Translations under genes and position numbers: made by a program | Notes under the pieces: generated by a model | The model's input: only the letters and a program-made list of their open reading frames with translations | Databases searched by the model: none | What the model was told of the DNA's origin: nothing | From: Aliterella atlantica CENA595 | Lineage (GTDB): Bacteria > Cyanobacteriota > Cyanobacteriia > Cyanobacteriales > Chroococcidiopsidaceae | NCBI RefSeq assembly: GCF_000952155.1 | Contig: NZ_JYON01000010.1 | Location: 62,001-126,000 of the forward strand | Direction of reading: 5' to 3' | DNA: 64,000 nucleotides | Shown: in pieces, positions 1 through 9,278 of the stretch | How positions within the stretch are numbered: position 1 is the stretch's first letter | How the letters are laid out: each line of letters opens with the position of its first letter

Positions 1-1070
1 TAAATTGGGCTGCGTTCAGCAAAAGCAGATAGCGCTCCACTACCGCCAGTAAACCCTTCAAAGTAAGGGTTTACTGTAGGTACGTAATCGGAGTGAAGTC
101 CACCTACAGCCGCAAGATATACTTGTCCATTACCGAATAAGGGGAATTGATAAGCTGCCCAATCCAAAACCACGCTGTTGTCAGTGTCACCTTGATTAGA
201 GACTTGGGTGCCTTCAAATGTGCCAGGTATCTCTGTGCCATCAGCTAGCGTTCTGCCGCCAGGTAGGTTAAATAAGTTCCCATTACCCATATTTAAACGG
301 GTGTGGAGCGTGTCTCTACCCGTAAAGCTAGTTTGAAAATCTAAACGCGCCCGACTTTGCAAAACTGTGTTGTTGTTGACACCGTTATTGCCAAACTCGT
401 CGGTAACTACGCCAATAACTTCACCAACTAACTTAGTAGTAGTTGAAAATTGATTTGCTTCTAATTCAGCGGTAGCAACTTCTAAGGTGTCTACTCTACC
501 ACGTAAAGTAGCAAGTTCGGTCGCAAATTCTTCTTGCAGGCGTTGCAGTGTTGCTAAATCTTCCTTCGTTACCTTATCTGCGGTAGCTGTCGCGATTAAT
601 TCGTTCACCCGATCTAAACAAGCATTCAAACCTGCCGCAAATTCGTATCTAGTCATTGCCCGATTTCCTCGGTACGTACCATCGGGATAACCAGCAATAC
701 AGCCGTAGCGTTCCACCAATGATTGCAATGCTTGAAATGCCCAATCTGTAGGTTGAACGTCTGATAGCTGGGATACTGAGGTAACTTGAGCAATTGTATT
801 AGCATCAGTAGGGCTGCTGCCTTTACCTTCATTGCTGTAGGTATTGACTTGGTTCATGGTGTCGTCAGCAGATGTATTTGCTGCTGGATTAGCTACACCT
901 TCTTGAACTTGAGCTACAACTACTGGTCGCTCTACGTTTGCTTGCTTTTGCTCATCTTCAATAACTAAATCTGCTGCACCTGTACTAGCTACTGCGCTTT
1001 GGACGATCGCTAAGGCTGCTCCTAAAACTGCTGGACAGACAAGCAGAGATTTCCACAATATCTTAGACAT
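1..1070 (-). CDS. Iron-uptake porin, SLH + OprB-type (5' part; runs off left edge)
   Basis: I translated the minus strand from the ATG at 1070. The first ~30 residues are a signal peptide (MSKILWKSLLV...). An Ala/Gln-rich linker follows, then an SLH domain (VQPTDWAFQALQSLVERYG, then CIAGYPDGTYRGNRAMTRYE), a short coiled coil (LATLQRLQEEFATELATLR) and the start of a beta-barrel with LDFQTSF and NLFNLPGG. This is the usual order of cyanobacterial outer-membrane porins of the SomA/OprB group, in which SLH binds the cell-wall polymer and the barrel passes ions or small solutes. The frame is open to position 1, so the C-terminal barrel is missing from the window. The 297 bp upstream (1071-1367) should hold its promoter. 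Substrate choice (iron versus general) cannot be told here. Confidence 0.93.
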   Translation of the reverse strand, partial: MSKILWKSLLVCPAVLGAALAIVQSAVASTGAADLVIEDEQKQANVERPVVVAQVQEGVANPAANTSADDTMNQVNTYSNEGKGSSPTDANTIAQVTSVSQLSDVQPTDWAFQALQSLVERYGCIAGYPDGTYRGNRAMTRYEFAAGLNACLDRVNELIATATADKVTKEDLATLQRLQEEFATELATLRGRVDTLEVATAELEANQFSTTTKLVGEVIGVVTDEFGNNGVNNNTVLQSRARLDFQTSFTGRDTLHTRLNMGNGNLFNLPGGRTLADGTEIPGTFEGTQVSNQGDTDNSVVLDWAAYQFPLFGNGQVYLAAVGGLHSDYVPTVNPYFEGFTGGSGALSAFAERSPI

Positions 1071-1367
1071 AGTTTTCCTTACTCCTCACACCATTTCTCT
1101 GAAAAATTGTCTCTCAAGTCCAGCAAAACTATCTGCTACCTAAGTGACACTTTTCCAAGAGTTACACTTAATATGAATCTTACCTCTAATCATTTGTTAC
1201 TGTAAAGCTTAATTAAGCTTTACTTAAGACCATTTATAATTAGCAATTTTTATTCAGTTAAATTTTCGCAGCATTTTGTAATTTTATTAACAGTTAAACT
1301 GGCAGATACTATGTTTCTAATCTGGAAATAGCCGTTTTTACAAGCTAGTTTGTGCCTAGTTTAGACA

Positions 1368-2063
1368 TCAACGCCCATAATAAACTCGCGCCTTGGTTAA
1401 GCCCGTACTAATCAAGTAGCGATTGTAACTTTCTGCCTTATCTCTTTCCGTAAATGGACCTACCCGTAAATGAGAGCCACGCGGTTCCTGTCTTTGGCTA
1501 ATGATAGCTGGCACTTTGTTGGGCAGTTGTTTGACTTGACGTTCAATTATCGGTAAATCTTCCGCACCCGCAGGAATAACTACAAAATAAAATTTAGAGA
1601 TTGCTCTTTGTAAAGCTACTTCTTGCCCCGTACTCAAATTAATGATGTGCGTAGCAATCCCTTGAGATTGTAGTTGTTTGGCTATATTAGTAGCATTTAG
1701 CTGTTGGCTAAAAACGCCAGCTTGAATTACCGATTTGCCCTGATATTGACGCAAAAAAGCGCCAGGTTCTAGCTGCTTGACTTGCTCTAACTGAGTTGAA
1801 TTAGGACTATTAACGTAAACTAAATAGCGATCGCTTTTTGGCGAACTAGGTGGCTGCGATCGCACGCGAAAATCAAGATCGCGCGGTACAAATACCTCAT
1901 CAGGTGGCTGTTGACTAGATTTACTCAAGTTCTCGGCTGGCAGTGTTTCTACTACCACTTGGGCAAAACTAGCATTAGTTAAAGTAAAGCATCCGGCGAT
2001 CGCCAAAATTGCAATCGGCATTCGCATATTGAGCACTGCTGTCAGATGTGTCTTCAGATTCAT
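1368..2063 (-). CDS. Exported SPOR-domain-like protein
   Basis: A 231-residue protein. It has an N-terminal hydrophobic signal (IAILAIAGCFTLTNASFAQ, ending near residue 35), a low-complexity stretch, then two SPOR-like halves. The first (residues ~80-145) contains YLVYVNSP and the SPOR-like VIQAGVFSQQLNATNIAKQL; the second near the C terminus contains SHLRVGPFTERDKAESYNRY. SPOR domains bind denuded peptidoglycan glycan strands, so a periplasmic cell-wall role is likely. Met13 and Met15 are alternative starts that leave a shorter signal. It is transcribed away from mnmA and toward the porin. Only the family assignment is supported; a specific function is not. Confidence 0.75.
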   Translation of the reverse strand: MNLKTHLTAVLNMRMPIAILAIAGCFTLTNASFAQVVVETLPAENLSKSSQQPPDEVFVPRDLDFRVRSQPPSSPKSDRYLVYVNSPNSTQLEQVKQLEPGAFLRQYQGKSVIQAGVFSQQLNATNIAKQLQSQGIATHIINLSTGQEVALQRAISKFYFVVIPAGAEDLPIIERQVKQLPNKVPAIISQRQEPRGSHLRVGPFTERDKAESYNRYLISTGLTKARVYYGR

Positions 2064-2379
2064 AAGCAGACATCGATAAGAAATTTAATGTAGTAAACCT
2101 GCGGTGACTTGCATCTTGCCGAATTTACTGGAAAAACAACGCAAGTAAGCCACCCTTAAATAAAAAGACTATAAAAAGTAACGTTAAGTTGCTTTTGCCG
2201 CCTATCCAAGCGCAATTTCGCGGAAACATTTACCGATCTGTAGAGAAAATTCCGTAAATGTGCGGTTTGCCATTAACTAATTAACAAAGTATTCATATTG
2301 CCCTATCGCTCCTCGCCACAATAGCAGGAATGTTACTTTAGAATAAGTATCCGGGCAATTTTTTAGTTCACTCAAGTTT
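2064..2379. other. Divergent intergenic region, SPOR gene / mnmA
   Basis: This 316-bp gap separates two divergently transcribed genes, so both promoters must lie in it. It is A+T-rich around 2150-2200 and 2270-2300. I see no ORF, RNA gene or clear repeat. Confidence 0.6.
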
Positions 2380-3435
2380 ATGCATAAAGTTGTAGTCGGT
2401 CTATCTGGTGGCGTTGACAGTTCCACCGCCGCTGCTATACTGCACGATCGCGGCTACGAAGTCGTGGGCTTAACCCTATGGTTAATGAAAGGGAAAGGTC
2501 AGTGCTGTTCGGAAGGCATGGTAGATGCGGCTGCTATTTGCGAACAGCTAGGCGTACCGCATCATATTGTTGATAGTCGGGAAGTCTTTGAGGCAAGTAT
2601 TATCAACTATTTGGTAGAAGGTTACAGCACTGGAATTACGCCTTTGCCTTGTTCTGCGTGCAATAAGTCGGTAAAATTTGGACCGATGGTTCAGTATGCC
2701 CGCGAACAGCTAGGTATAGATAAAATTGCTACAGGTCACTATGCCCAAATCACTTACGATGCAGAGTCGGGGCGCTATCAGTTGCGACGGGCAGTAGATC
2801 GCAACAAAGATCAATCGTACTTTTTATACGACTTAACGCAAGACTTGCTAGCTGCTTCTGTATTTCCATTGGGAGAATACGTCAAAGCCGAAACGCGACA
2901 AATAGCGACAAAATTTGGCTTAAAAACGGCAGATAAGCCAGAAAGCCAAGATTTGTGCTTGGTAGAAAGTCACGGTTCGATGCAATCATTTTTAGACAAA
3001 TACATTACGCCGAAAAAAGGCGATATTGTTGACCAACAAGGGCAAGTATTAGGTCAGCACGACGGCGTACACCACTATACTATAGGTCAGCGCAAAGGCT
3101 TAGGCATTGCTGCCCCCGAACCGTTGTATGTAGTGGGATTGGATGCGGTGATGAATCGAGTAATTGTTGGCGATCGCAATTGTGCCGATAAGTCAGAATG
3201 TACAGTAGGACGTGTCAATTGGGTAAGTATTACCGAACCAACTGCACCAATTCGGGCGCAAGTTCAAGTCCGCTATCGGTCTGCGGGTGTAGGTGTAACT
3301 GTAATTCCTTTGAAAAATTCTCGCGTCAAATTAGTTTTTGAAGAGCCGCAATTTAGCATCACCCCAGGTCAAGCAGCAGTTTGGTACGAAGGCGATATAG
3401 TTTTAGGTGGCGGCATCATTGAGAAACAAAATTAA
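2380..3435 (+). CDS. mnmA: tRNA-specific 2-thiouridylase MnmA
   Basis: MnmA adenylates and then thiolates U34 of tRNA-Lys, -Glu and -Gln, giving 2-thiouridine at the wobble position. The 351 residues match the family length. The N-terminal PP-loop SGGVDSS (residues 9-15) binds ATP. The catalytic cysteine pair is present: Cys94 in CNKSVKF and Cys193 in SQDLC, the two residues that cycle through a persulfide and disulfide in the E. coli enzyme. TGHYAQI and the C-terminal beta-barrel region ([15 protein letters not shown]) are also typical. The gene stands alone between a divergent SPOR gene and sat. The sulfur donor would be a cysteine desulfurase relay encoded elsewhere. Confidence 0.97.
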   Translation: MHKVVVGLSGGVDSSTAAAILHDRGYEVVGLTLWLMKGKGQCCSEGMVDAAAICEQLGVPHHIVDSREVFEASIINYLVEGYSTGITPLPCSACNKSVKFGPMVQYAREQLGIDKIATGHYAQITYDAESGRYQLRRAVDRNKDQSYFLYDLTQDLLAASVFPLGEYVKAETRQIATKFGLKTADKPESQDLCLVESHGSMQSFLDKYITPKKGDIVDQQGQVLGQHDGVHHYTIGQRKGLGIAAPEPLYVVGLDAVMNRVIVGDRNCADKSECTVGRVNWVSITEPTAPIRAQVQVRYRSAGVGVTVIPLKNSRVKLVFEEPQFSITPGQAAVWYEGDIVLGGGIIEKQN

Positions 3436-3455
3436 CCCAAAACCAAATGTTTCCC

Positions 3456-3486
3456 TGTAGGGGCGCGGCGGCATTGCGCCCCTACA
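3456..3486. repeat. Dispersed GC-rich hairpin repeat
   Basis: A perfect 11-bp inverted repeat (arms TGTAGGGGCGC / GCGCCCCTACA) encloses a 9-nt loop GGCGGCATT. A near-identical copy lies at 22399-22429. It sits 20 bp after the mnmA stop and may act as a terminator, but it lacks a T-run and looks like a dispersed cyanobacterial hairpin element. Confidence 0.85.
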
Positions 3487-3580
3487 TCATTACGTCCCTA
3501 CCACCCCATGCCCGCAGAACACCCATAAATTGATACGATAATGCTGGCAGCAAGAATCTAAATAAAAATTAAAGAAAGTT

Positions 3581-4762
3581 ATGAGTTATCGAGACGGCAT
3601 TGCTCCTCACGGAATGCAGTTGATTAATCGGATTGCCACGCCCGAACAAAGACAAGAATTCTTGGCAAAAGCTGATGACTTGCCGCGCGTGCAGCTTGAC
3701 GAGCGTGCTGTTTCTGACTTAGAGATGATTGCCATTGGTGCATTTAGCCCGCTAACTGGCTTTATGGCACAAGCAGACTACGATCGCGTAGTAGCTGATA
3801 TGCGTCTAGCCAACGGTTTACCTTGGTCAATTCCGATTACGCTATCGGTAGAAGAGGCGATCGCATCTTCCCTCACAGAAGGTAGTTTAATTCGCTTAGA
3901 CGATCCTAGTGGTAGATTTATCGGCGTTTTAGAATTAACTCAAAAATACCGCTACGACAAAACCACTGAAGCAATTAACGTCTATCGGACTGACGATGCC
4001 AAACACCCAGGCGTACAAGTAGTCTACAACCAGGGTGAAATCAATTTAGCAGGTCCAATCTGGTTATTGCAACGCGAAGCTCATCCTCAGTTTCCCGCCT
4101 ATCAAATCGACCCTGCCCAATCGCGGCAAATGTTTAAGGAAAAAGGGTGGAAAACTATCGTCGGCTTCCAAACCCGCAATCCCATCCACCGCGCCCACGA
4201 ATACATCCAAAAGTGCGCGATGGAGACAGTAGACGGGTTATTTTTGCATCCATTGGTAGGAGCAACTAAAGACGACGATATCCCTGCCGATGTAAGGATG
4301 CGCTGCTACGAAATTATCTTGGAACATTATTATCCCCAAGAGCGAGTAATTTTAGCAATTAATCCGGCGGCGATGCGCTATGCTGGACCGCGCGAGGCAA
4401 TTTTTCACGCCATTGTGCGCAAAAATTACGGCTGTACTCACTTCATAGTCGGACGCGATCACGCTGGTGTCGGCGACTATTACGGGACTTATGATGCTCA
4501 ACATATTTTTGATGAATTCGAGTCAGCAGAATTAGGCATTGTGCCAATGAAATTTGAACACGCTTTTTACTGCACTCGAACTGAGTCAATGGCGACAACT
4601 AAAACAAGTCCTAGCACTCCAGCAGAGCGCGTTCATTTATCAGGGACAAAAGTTCGGGAAATGCTGCGTAGAGGCGAATTACCACCGCCCCAGTTCTCGC
4701 GCCCAGAAGTTGCAGCGGAACTAGCAAGAGCAATGCGATCGCCTTTAACAGTGACCAGTTAA
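3581..4762 (+). CDS. sat: Sulfate adenylyltransferase (ATP sulfurylase)
   Basis: Catalyses ATP + sulfate to adenosine 5'-phosphosulfate + PPi, the first step of assimilatory sulfate reduction in the cytoplasm. The 393-residue protein is a single-domain bacterial/cyanobacterial type. The catalytic [12 protein letters not shown] segment (QTRN 197-200, HxxH at His203/His206) and [12 protein letters not shown] are intact. No APS kinase domain is fused. The last residues (LTVTS) and the stop codon are encoded by a dispersed CAGTGACCAGT repeat, so the C-terminal tail is probably not under selection. It is preceded by an A-rich leader (taaagaaagtt ATG). Confidence 0.97.
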   Translation: MSYRDGIAPHGMQLINRIATPEQRQEFLAKADDLPRVQLDERAVSDLEMIAIGAFSPLTGFMAQADYDRVVADMRLANGLPWSIPITLSVEEAIASSLTEGSLIRLDDPSGRFIGVLELTQKYRYDKTTEAINVYRTDDAKHPGVQVVYNQGEINLAGPIWLLQREAHPQFPAYQIDPAQSRQMFKEKGWKTIVGFQTRNPIHRAHEYIQKCAMETVDGLFLHPLVGATKDDDIPADVRMRCYEIILEHYYPQERVILAINPAAMRYAGPREAIFHAIVRKNYGCTHFIVGRDHAGVGDYYGTYDAQHIFDEFESAELGIVPMKFEHAFYCTRTESMATTKTSPSTPAERVHLSGTKVREMLRRGELPPPQFSRPEVAAELARAMRSPLTVTS

Positions 4763-4786
4763 CAGTGACCAGTGACCAGTTACTAT
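4750..4786. repeat. CAGTGACCAGT-type tandem repeat (left copy)
   Basis: Tandem units of CAGTGACCAGT/TAACAGTGACC overlap the last codons and the stop of sat. An inverted cluster of the same units lies at 4950-4980, giving an inverted pair about 165 bp apart. Related clusters occur at 47096-47142 and 50556-50589. Confidence 0.8.
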
Positions 4787-4949
4787 TAATTATCTTAACT
4801 AATAACTCTTTAACAGTAAGCAGTTACCAGTTATTAGCTAATATGCAAAACAGTTTTTGATTTAACAAAGACTATTTATGCAGTTATCATCTACTAGACA
4901 AGGCAGTGTTTTTCTGTATCTCTGCCACTTGGTAACTGATATTGTATGA

Positions 4950-4980
4950 CTGGTAACTGGTAACTGTTCACTGGTCACTG
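4950..4980. repeat. CAGTGACCAGT-type tandem repeat (inverted right copy)
   Basis: Units of CTGGTAACTGGTAACTG and TCACTGGTCACTG are the reverse complement of the 4750-4786 cluster. The copy lies 14 bp before the caspase-like gene start, so it sits in that gene's leader. Together the two copies could fold into a long stem. Confidence 0.8.
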
Positions 4981-4994
4981 TTTAGGCTGATAGC

Positions 4995-7187
4995 ATGAAA
5001 CGGCGGGATTTTTTCAAAGCTACTGGTTGGATACTAGCAGCACTAGGGATAAGCGAAAGTGATTGGTTGAGATTAGGCGATCGCTACTATCAGGCGATCG
5101 CATCTCCACTCAACCGCAAGTTAGCCTTATTAGTAGGTATTAACCAATATCCAGGTAATTCAAGCTTAAATGGTTGTCTAACTGATGTAGAACTGCAAAA
5201 AGAATTACTAATTCACCGTTTTGGGTTTAAAAGCAGCGATATTCTCACGCTGACTAATGCCCAAGCTACTAGAAGACAAATTGAAGATGCTTTTAGCGAT
5301 CGTTTAATTGAGCAAGCACAACCTGGTGATGTGGTTGTATTTCACTTTAGCGGCTGCGGTCGTCGCTTGCAATTGAGCCAGAAGGGAGGAGATAAGGGGG
5401 ACTACAGGGGGATCGACATAAATAGCTTAGTTACAGCAGATAGTGGCACAGATAACGATTTGCCAGAACATACCTTGGCGTTGATGTTGCGATCGCTTTC
5501 TACTTCTGCTGTTACAACTGTCCTCGATACAAGTTTCTATTTTCCTAACGTTCTTCCTAACTATTTGCGCGTTCGCTCTCTACCTCAACTAGAACAATGG
5601 CAACTAATTCCAGAAGAATTAGCCTTTCAACAGCAACTAATTGATAAACAAATGCTTGAAGGCAAGTTAACCGATCTGCAAATGCCAGGAACACTATTGA
5701 GGGCAGCAGATACAGATAAAGTAGCGGTAGAAGCGCAATGGACTGGCTTAGTTGCAGGGCTTTTTACTTATGCCTTAACTCAATACTTGTGGGAATTTAC
5801 CTCACCAAACTCTATTCAAATTAATCTTGGTAAAGTTGGTGGAGTAGTCGAACAAACACATAGCAAGCAAAAATTCTCAAATAAGAGTGTTGATACTCGC
5901 TCTTTGTTGCTAATGCCTGACTCTACAATTGCTGGTGCGGATGGAGTAGTTAGAGCTATAGAAGATGATGGCAAAAGCGCCCAACTGTGGCTAGCAGGAC
6001 TGCCAGCAACACTTTTGGAATATTATGGTGTAAATTCTCGCCTAACTGTAGTTGAGCCAAAAAAACAGTGGACAGAAAATTTAGATACTAATTCGGCTTT
6101 ACAACTGCAAGTGCGATCGCGTACTGGGTTGACAGCTAAAGCACAAATTGTTAGTAACAATAGTAATTCTCTCCAAGTCGGGCAACTGCTGCAAGAAGCA
6201 ATCCGAGTTTTACCACGTAATATCAGCCTTAATGTTGCTTTAGATCCTAGTTTGGAACGAATTGAGCGAGTAGATGCTACCAGTGCTTTTGCTGCTATGC
6301 CGCGCGTATCCCTAGTTACAGCTAACGATGTGCCAGTAGATTATCTATTCGGACGAGTAATAGAATCAAAAGAAGTAACTACACCAGCTAGTCGTTATGG
6401 ATTATTTTTTGACGATCGTAAACCCATCCCACTTGCAGCGGGCGAAGCAGGAGAAGCTGTCAAAGTAGCGGTGCAACGGTTAATTCCCAAACTGCGATCG
6501 CTTCTAGCCGCAAAGTTATGGCGGTTGACAAATAATTCGGGTTCTTCTAGGTTAGGAGTGCAAGCAACTTTAGAAATAGTTAGCCCCGAACAAATAATAG
6601 TAACGCAACAATACGCCGCCAGATCCCAAGTTTTACCTACACCAGGCAAGTCTTTACAGAATATATCGCTACAACTACCCACGATTCCTGTAGGTAGCCG
6701 CATTCAGTACCGCCTGCAAAACTACAGCGATCGCCCAGTATATTTTCTCCTCGTGGGTTTGGATAGCACTAAAAGCGCGATCGCTCTTTATCCATTACAA
6801 ACAGCGCCAGAATCTAATACCCAAGAAGCAAAACCACTGCTCCAAGACTTAGTTATACCTCCTGTCGAGACAATGATTGTGCCGCAAACTGCTGTTGATT
6901 TTCAATGGCTGGTACATCCACCACTAGCGATCGCTGAAACTCATTTAATCTTTAGTACAGCAAGCTTTACTCAAACTCTAGCCGCTTTGCAAAATGGTAT
7001 GCGCTCTGGAGGCGAACAGGGATATATCGGCACATTAGCAAATCCCTTAGAAGTTGCCCAAGCTGTATTTCAAGATTTGCACAACGCTAGCGCTGTCAAG
7101 AGCGAACCTATTACTACCACTGCTGACACTTATAATTTAAATGTTAATACTTGGGCAAGTTTTAACTTTATTTATCAAATTGTCTAA
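4995..7187 (+). CDS. Tat-signal caspase-fold protein with DUF4384, catalytic dyad lost
   Basis: A 730-residue protein. The N terminus has a twin-arginine motif (KRRDFFKATG, residues 2-11) and a hydrophobic stretch (GWILAALGIS), so Tat export is likely. Residues ~42-190 form a peptidase C14 fold (KLALLVGINQYP, LNGCLTDVE, VVVFHFSGCG). In active metacaspases and orthocaspases the catalytic His sits in SGHG and the Cys in DSCHSG. Here they read SGCG (Cys121) and DTSF (Ser180, Phe181), so both catalytic residues are replaced. Residues ~550-690 look like DUF4384 (YRLQNYSDRPVYFLLVGLD). It is probably a periplasmic binding or scaffold pseudo-caspase. A J-domain gene follows within 30 bp. Confidence 0.85.
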   Translation: MKRRDFFKATGWILAALGISESDWLRLGDRYYQAIASPLNRKLALLVGINQYPGNSSLNGCLTDVELQKELLIHRFGFKSSDILTLTNAQATRRQIEDAFSDRLIEQAQPGDVVVFHFSGCGRRLQLSQKGGDKGDYRGIDINSLVTADSGTDNDLPEHTLALMLRSLSTSAVTTVLDTSFYFPNVLPNYLRVRSLPQLEQWQLIPEELAFQQQLIDKQMLEGKLTDLQMPGTLLRAADTDKVAVEAQWTGLVAGLFTYALTQYLWEFTSPNSIQINLGKVGGVVEQTHSKQKFSNKSVDTRSLLLMPDSTIAGADGVVRAIEDDGKSAQLWLAGLPATLLEYYGVNSRLTVVEPKKQWTENLDTNSALQLQVRSRTGLTAKAQIVSNNSNSLQVGQLLQEAIRVLPRNISLNVALDPSLERIERVDATSAFAAMPRVSLVTANDVPVDYLFGRVIESKEVTTPASRYGLFFDDRKPIPLAAGEAGEAVKVAVQRLIPKLRSLLAAKLWRLTNNSGSSRLGVQATLEIVSPEQIIVTQQYAARSQVLPTPGKSLQNISLQLPTIPVGSRIQYRLQNYSDRPVYFLLVGLDSTKSAIALYPLQTAPESNTQEAKPLLQDLVIPPVETMIVPQTAVDFQWLVHPPLAIAETHLIFSTASFTQTLAALQNGMRSGGEQGYIGTLANPLEVAQAVFQDLHNASAVKSEPITTTADTYNLNVNTWASFNFIYQIV

Positions 7188-7216
7188 TATATTTGAGCAG
7201 AGCAGCCAAATTAGCA

Positions 7217-7726
7217 ATGACTCAAGACTTTAAAGCGGTTTCTTCCGAGCAAAGTAGTTATTACACCTTACTGGGGTTGCACCCTTCTGCCTCAGCAATG
7301 GAGATTCGTCGCGCTTATCGAGAACTGAGCAAACAATATCATCCCGACACTACCAGCTTGCCTAAAGCGATCGCGACAGCCAAGTTTCAAGAACTCAACC
7401 AAGCTTACGCTACCCTCAGCCATTTAGAACGACGCGCCAATTACGATCTGCAAATAGGTTATTCGCGTTTATCTGTAATTCAAGCGCCAACATATAGCGA
7501 TCGATCGTCTGAGTCTACAACTTATCATTCGCGTTCGGCGTATCTCGATCCGAGCGATCGCCCTTTGTCAGCCGGAGAACTATTTGCTTTATGTTTGCTT
7601 GGCTTGACTTTTTTGGGTTGCTTGCTGCTAGCTGTAATTGTGGGATTAATTCGTGGCGATGCTGCTTGGCAACCAATATCAACCTTTTTGTACTCGCAGG
7701 CGATCGCGTTTGTCAGTCTACAATGA
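7217..7726 (+). CDS. Membrane-anchored J-domain (DnaJ-like) protein
   Basis: A J-domain occupies residues ~12-75 (YYTLLGLHPSASAMEIRRAY, then the HPD tripeptide in YHPDTTS), the part that stimulates DnaK ATPase. A Ser/Thr-rich linker leads to one C-terminal membrane segment (ALCLLGLTFLGCLLLAVIVG). There is no Gly/Phe-rich or zinc-finger region, so this is a class III J-protein that recruits DnaK to a membrane. An upstream TTG at 7193 keeps the frame open, but ATG 7217 (MTQDFKAVSS) is more likely and gives 169 residues. It lies just downstream of the pseudo-caspase gene and is probably co-transcribed with it. Confidence 0.88.
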   Translation: MTQDFKAVSSEQSSYYTLLGLHPSASAMEIRRAYRELSKQYHPDTTSLPKAIATAKFQELNQAYATLSHLERRANYDLQIGYSRLSVIQAPTYSDRSSESTTYHSRSAYLDPSDRPLSAGELFALCLLGLTFLGCLLLAVIVGLIRGDAAWQPISTFLYSQAIAFVSLQ

Positions 7727-7777
7727 CATTAACTCTTATTTAAAGAGTAATACAGTTTACTTTTATGTTTAGTTTCT

Positions 7778-8050
7778 ATGCCTCTTCCTAGTGCCGATAC
7801 GCCTCTATACAATCATCCTCTACCAAATATCGAGCAGTGGTTAGTAAGTCAAGGTTGCCAGCAAGATAGTACGCAACTGCATTGCTGGCACATTTCTAAG
7901 TCGCAGTGGCAAGCGGAAGTATGCCTAGATGTCGATCAAATTACAGTTCGTTACTTGCAAGCTGGAGAACAAGGGCAAGACATTCACCGCGCCTTTAAGT
8001 ATTCTCTCAGCAGGCAAGATATAGAACAGGCTGTTTTTTCCGGTCCTTAG
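7778..8050 (+). CDS. DUF3143 family protein
   Basis: A 90-residue soluble protein (PLYNHPLPNIEQWLVSQGC..., ending DIEQAVFSGP). Length and the PLYNHPL / IEQWL / WHIS pattern match DUF3143, a small conserved cyanobacterial and plastid-lineage family without a firmly assigned role. It often follows a J-domain gene, as here, which suggests a functional link, but that is inference. The start ATG 7778 is 51 bp after the J-protein stop. Confidence 0.82.
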   Translation: MPLPSADTPLYNHPLPNIEQWLVSQGCQQDSTQLHCWHISKSQWQAEVCLDVDQITVRYLQAGEQGQDIHRAFKYSLSRQDIEQAVFSGP

Positions 8051-8093
8051 TAGGAAATTAGCTTTGGAAAACTTTTTTATTGATACTGATTTT

Positions 8094-8249
8094 ATGGCTA
8101 CAAGCGCTCAACCAGAAGCAAAAAAAGTCATTGAGCAACACCTAACACTCAAGTTAAGTGTTGAAGATAGCGTTGCGTTTGCTGATGCACTTCTTAATCC
8201 TCCTAAGCCTAATGATGGTTTAAAAAAGGCTGCTTTACGGTACAAGTAA
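8094..8249 (+). pseudogene. C-terminal fragment of a DUF1778 (TacA-type) antitoxin
   Basis: From ATG 8094 it encodes 51 residues. EAKKVIEQHLTLKLSVEDSV and ALLNPPKPNDGLKKAALRYK match the conserved C-terminal, toxin-neutralising tail of DUF1778 antitoxins (typically LLNPPxPNxxLKxAxxRY). The N-terminal ribbon-helix-helix DNA-binding part is absent, and the TTG-extended upstream residues (MENFFIDTDF) do not restore it. No GNAT toxin follows; the next gene is an ATP-grasp protein. It is most likely a decayed antitoxin, though a solo neutralising peptide is possible. Confidence 0.65.
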
Positions 8250-8271
8250 ATAATGTCGGTAGAGACTGTAA

Positions 8272-9006
8272 ATGCCAACACTAATTTTGACTTCACGCTA
8301 TAGCGAAGATGCTCAATCTTTATGGCGTACAGCCAATCATCTGGGTTGGAAAGTGGTGCGATTAGTAAATTGGCGGTTGCCTGATGACCTAAAACTTGTT
8401 TCTGAACCAGTCTTATATCTGGAAGCTTTAATGGCGGAAGAAATCGCCGAACAGATAGGAGTACGATTGCTTGATTCAGCAAGTGACTGGCTGCCTAATC
8501 TTCCCCAAGAATATCGAAAACGTTGGGTTTATCTCACTAATTTAGATAAAGCAAGGCACTTAGAACACGCAGCTTTTATAAAACCGCCAAATGATAAAAG
8601 TTTTCCTGCCCGTGTGTACGCTGCAGCGGACTTACCGATTGACTATCCTGGTGAGACGCTAGTTTTAGTTGCTGAAATTGTGCAGTGGGATAAAGAGTTT
8701 CGTTGCTTTATTTTAAATCGTTCTTTGAAAACCTTTTCTATTTATCTTCGTGATGGGGAGTTGCAGTCAGAGAATGATTTTGCCCACACAGACGAGGAAG
8801 ATTGTGAAGTTCGAGTTTTTATTGAAACAGTGCTATCTGATGAACGAGTCGAACTCCCCCAAGCAACAGTTATTGATATAGGCGTAGTTCGCGGATGTGG
8901 ATGGGCAGTAGTAGAACAAAATGCAGCGTGGGGAGCAGGTTTATATGGTTGCGATCCGATTCAGGTTTTAGAAGTGCTACGGTATAGTGTTGTTGCAGTG
9001 CGATAA
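8272..9006 (+). CDS. ATP-grasp protein, R2K clade / DUF4343-like
   Basis: A 244-residue protein. An N-terminal Rossmann-like part (LILTSRYSEDAQSLWRTANH) is followed by an ATP-grasp core: AAFIKPPNDKSFPARVY supplies the ATP-binding lysine region, LVLVAEIVQWDKEFRCFIL the KE.R pattern and TVIDIGVVRGCGWAVVEQN the Mg/ATP strand. This fits the R2K ATP-grasp group (DUF4343), thought to ligate amino groups to peptides or small molecules and often found in biological-conflict loci. The substrate is unknown. It starts 22 bp after the antitoxin fragment and ends next to the decayed uppS copy, so it is part of the accessory patch. Confidence 0.75.
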   Translation: MPTLILTSRYSEDAQSLWRTANHLGWKVVRLVNWRLPDDLKLVSEPVLYLEALMAEEIAEQIGVRLLDSASDWLPNLPQEYRKRWVYLTNLDKARHLEHAAFIKPPNDKSFPARVYAAADLPIDYPGETLVLVAEIVQWDKEFRCFILNRSLKTFSIYLRDGELQSENDFAHTDEEDCEVRVFIETVLSDERVELPQATVIDIGVVRGCGWAVVEQNAAWGAGLYGCDPIQVLEVLRYSVVAVR

Positions 9007-9018
9007 CCTTTGTTGGCG

Positions 9019-9117
9019 AGTCTTGCTCTAAACTTTACCAAAACGCCGATCGCGCTGCTGATACGAAGATAAAGCGTGATGAAACTCCAAACTGTCAAAA
9101 TCTGGTTACAACGTATC
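9019..9117 (-). pseudogene. Decayed duplicate of the uppS 3' end
   Basis: These 99 bp align without gaps to 10206-10304, with 13 mismatches by my count (about 87% identity). Read on the minus strand in the UppS frame they give DTL, a stop, then [20 protein letters not shown] and RFGKV, where intact UppS has [20 protein letters not shown]. The UppS stop codon is also conserved. The copy lies in direct orientation 1,187 bp from the real uppS end and brackets the toxin-antitoxin pair. Confidence 0.9.
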
Positions 9118-9167
9118 AGAACAAATTTGTTGTCGCTAGTAAGCGATCGCCCAAGCGCTGAGGTGTA

Positions 9168-9196
9168 TTGACATTGTGTAGACAAATACTTTAAAT
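9168..9196 (+). promoter_or_regulatory. Putative sigma-70-type promoter of the toxin-antitoxin pair
   Basis: TTGACA (9168-9173) is a perfect -35 box; a 17-nt spacer leads to TTAAAT (9191-9196), a 4/6 match to the -10 consensus. It lies about 80 bp before the DUF1778 ATG. It is a motif match only. Confidence 0.5.
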
Positions 9197-9278
9197 TAGG
9201 ATAGCTTCCTACAGTCAGAAGCTTAAGTAAGGCTGAAAGGAAACACATCCTTTATCTGTCTTAGAAAGAGTAAGTGTT

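Noticed and set aside
4750..4980. CRISPR-like repeats near sat
   Set aside because: Units are short direct tandems and inverted clusters without regular spacers or cas genes nearby.
8108..8482. 124-codon - frame crossing the antitoxin fragment and ATP-grasp start
   Set aside because: It overlaps two frames with family matches and shows no domain.
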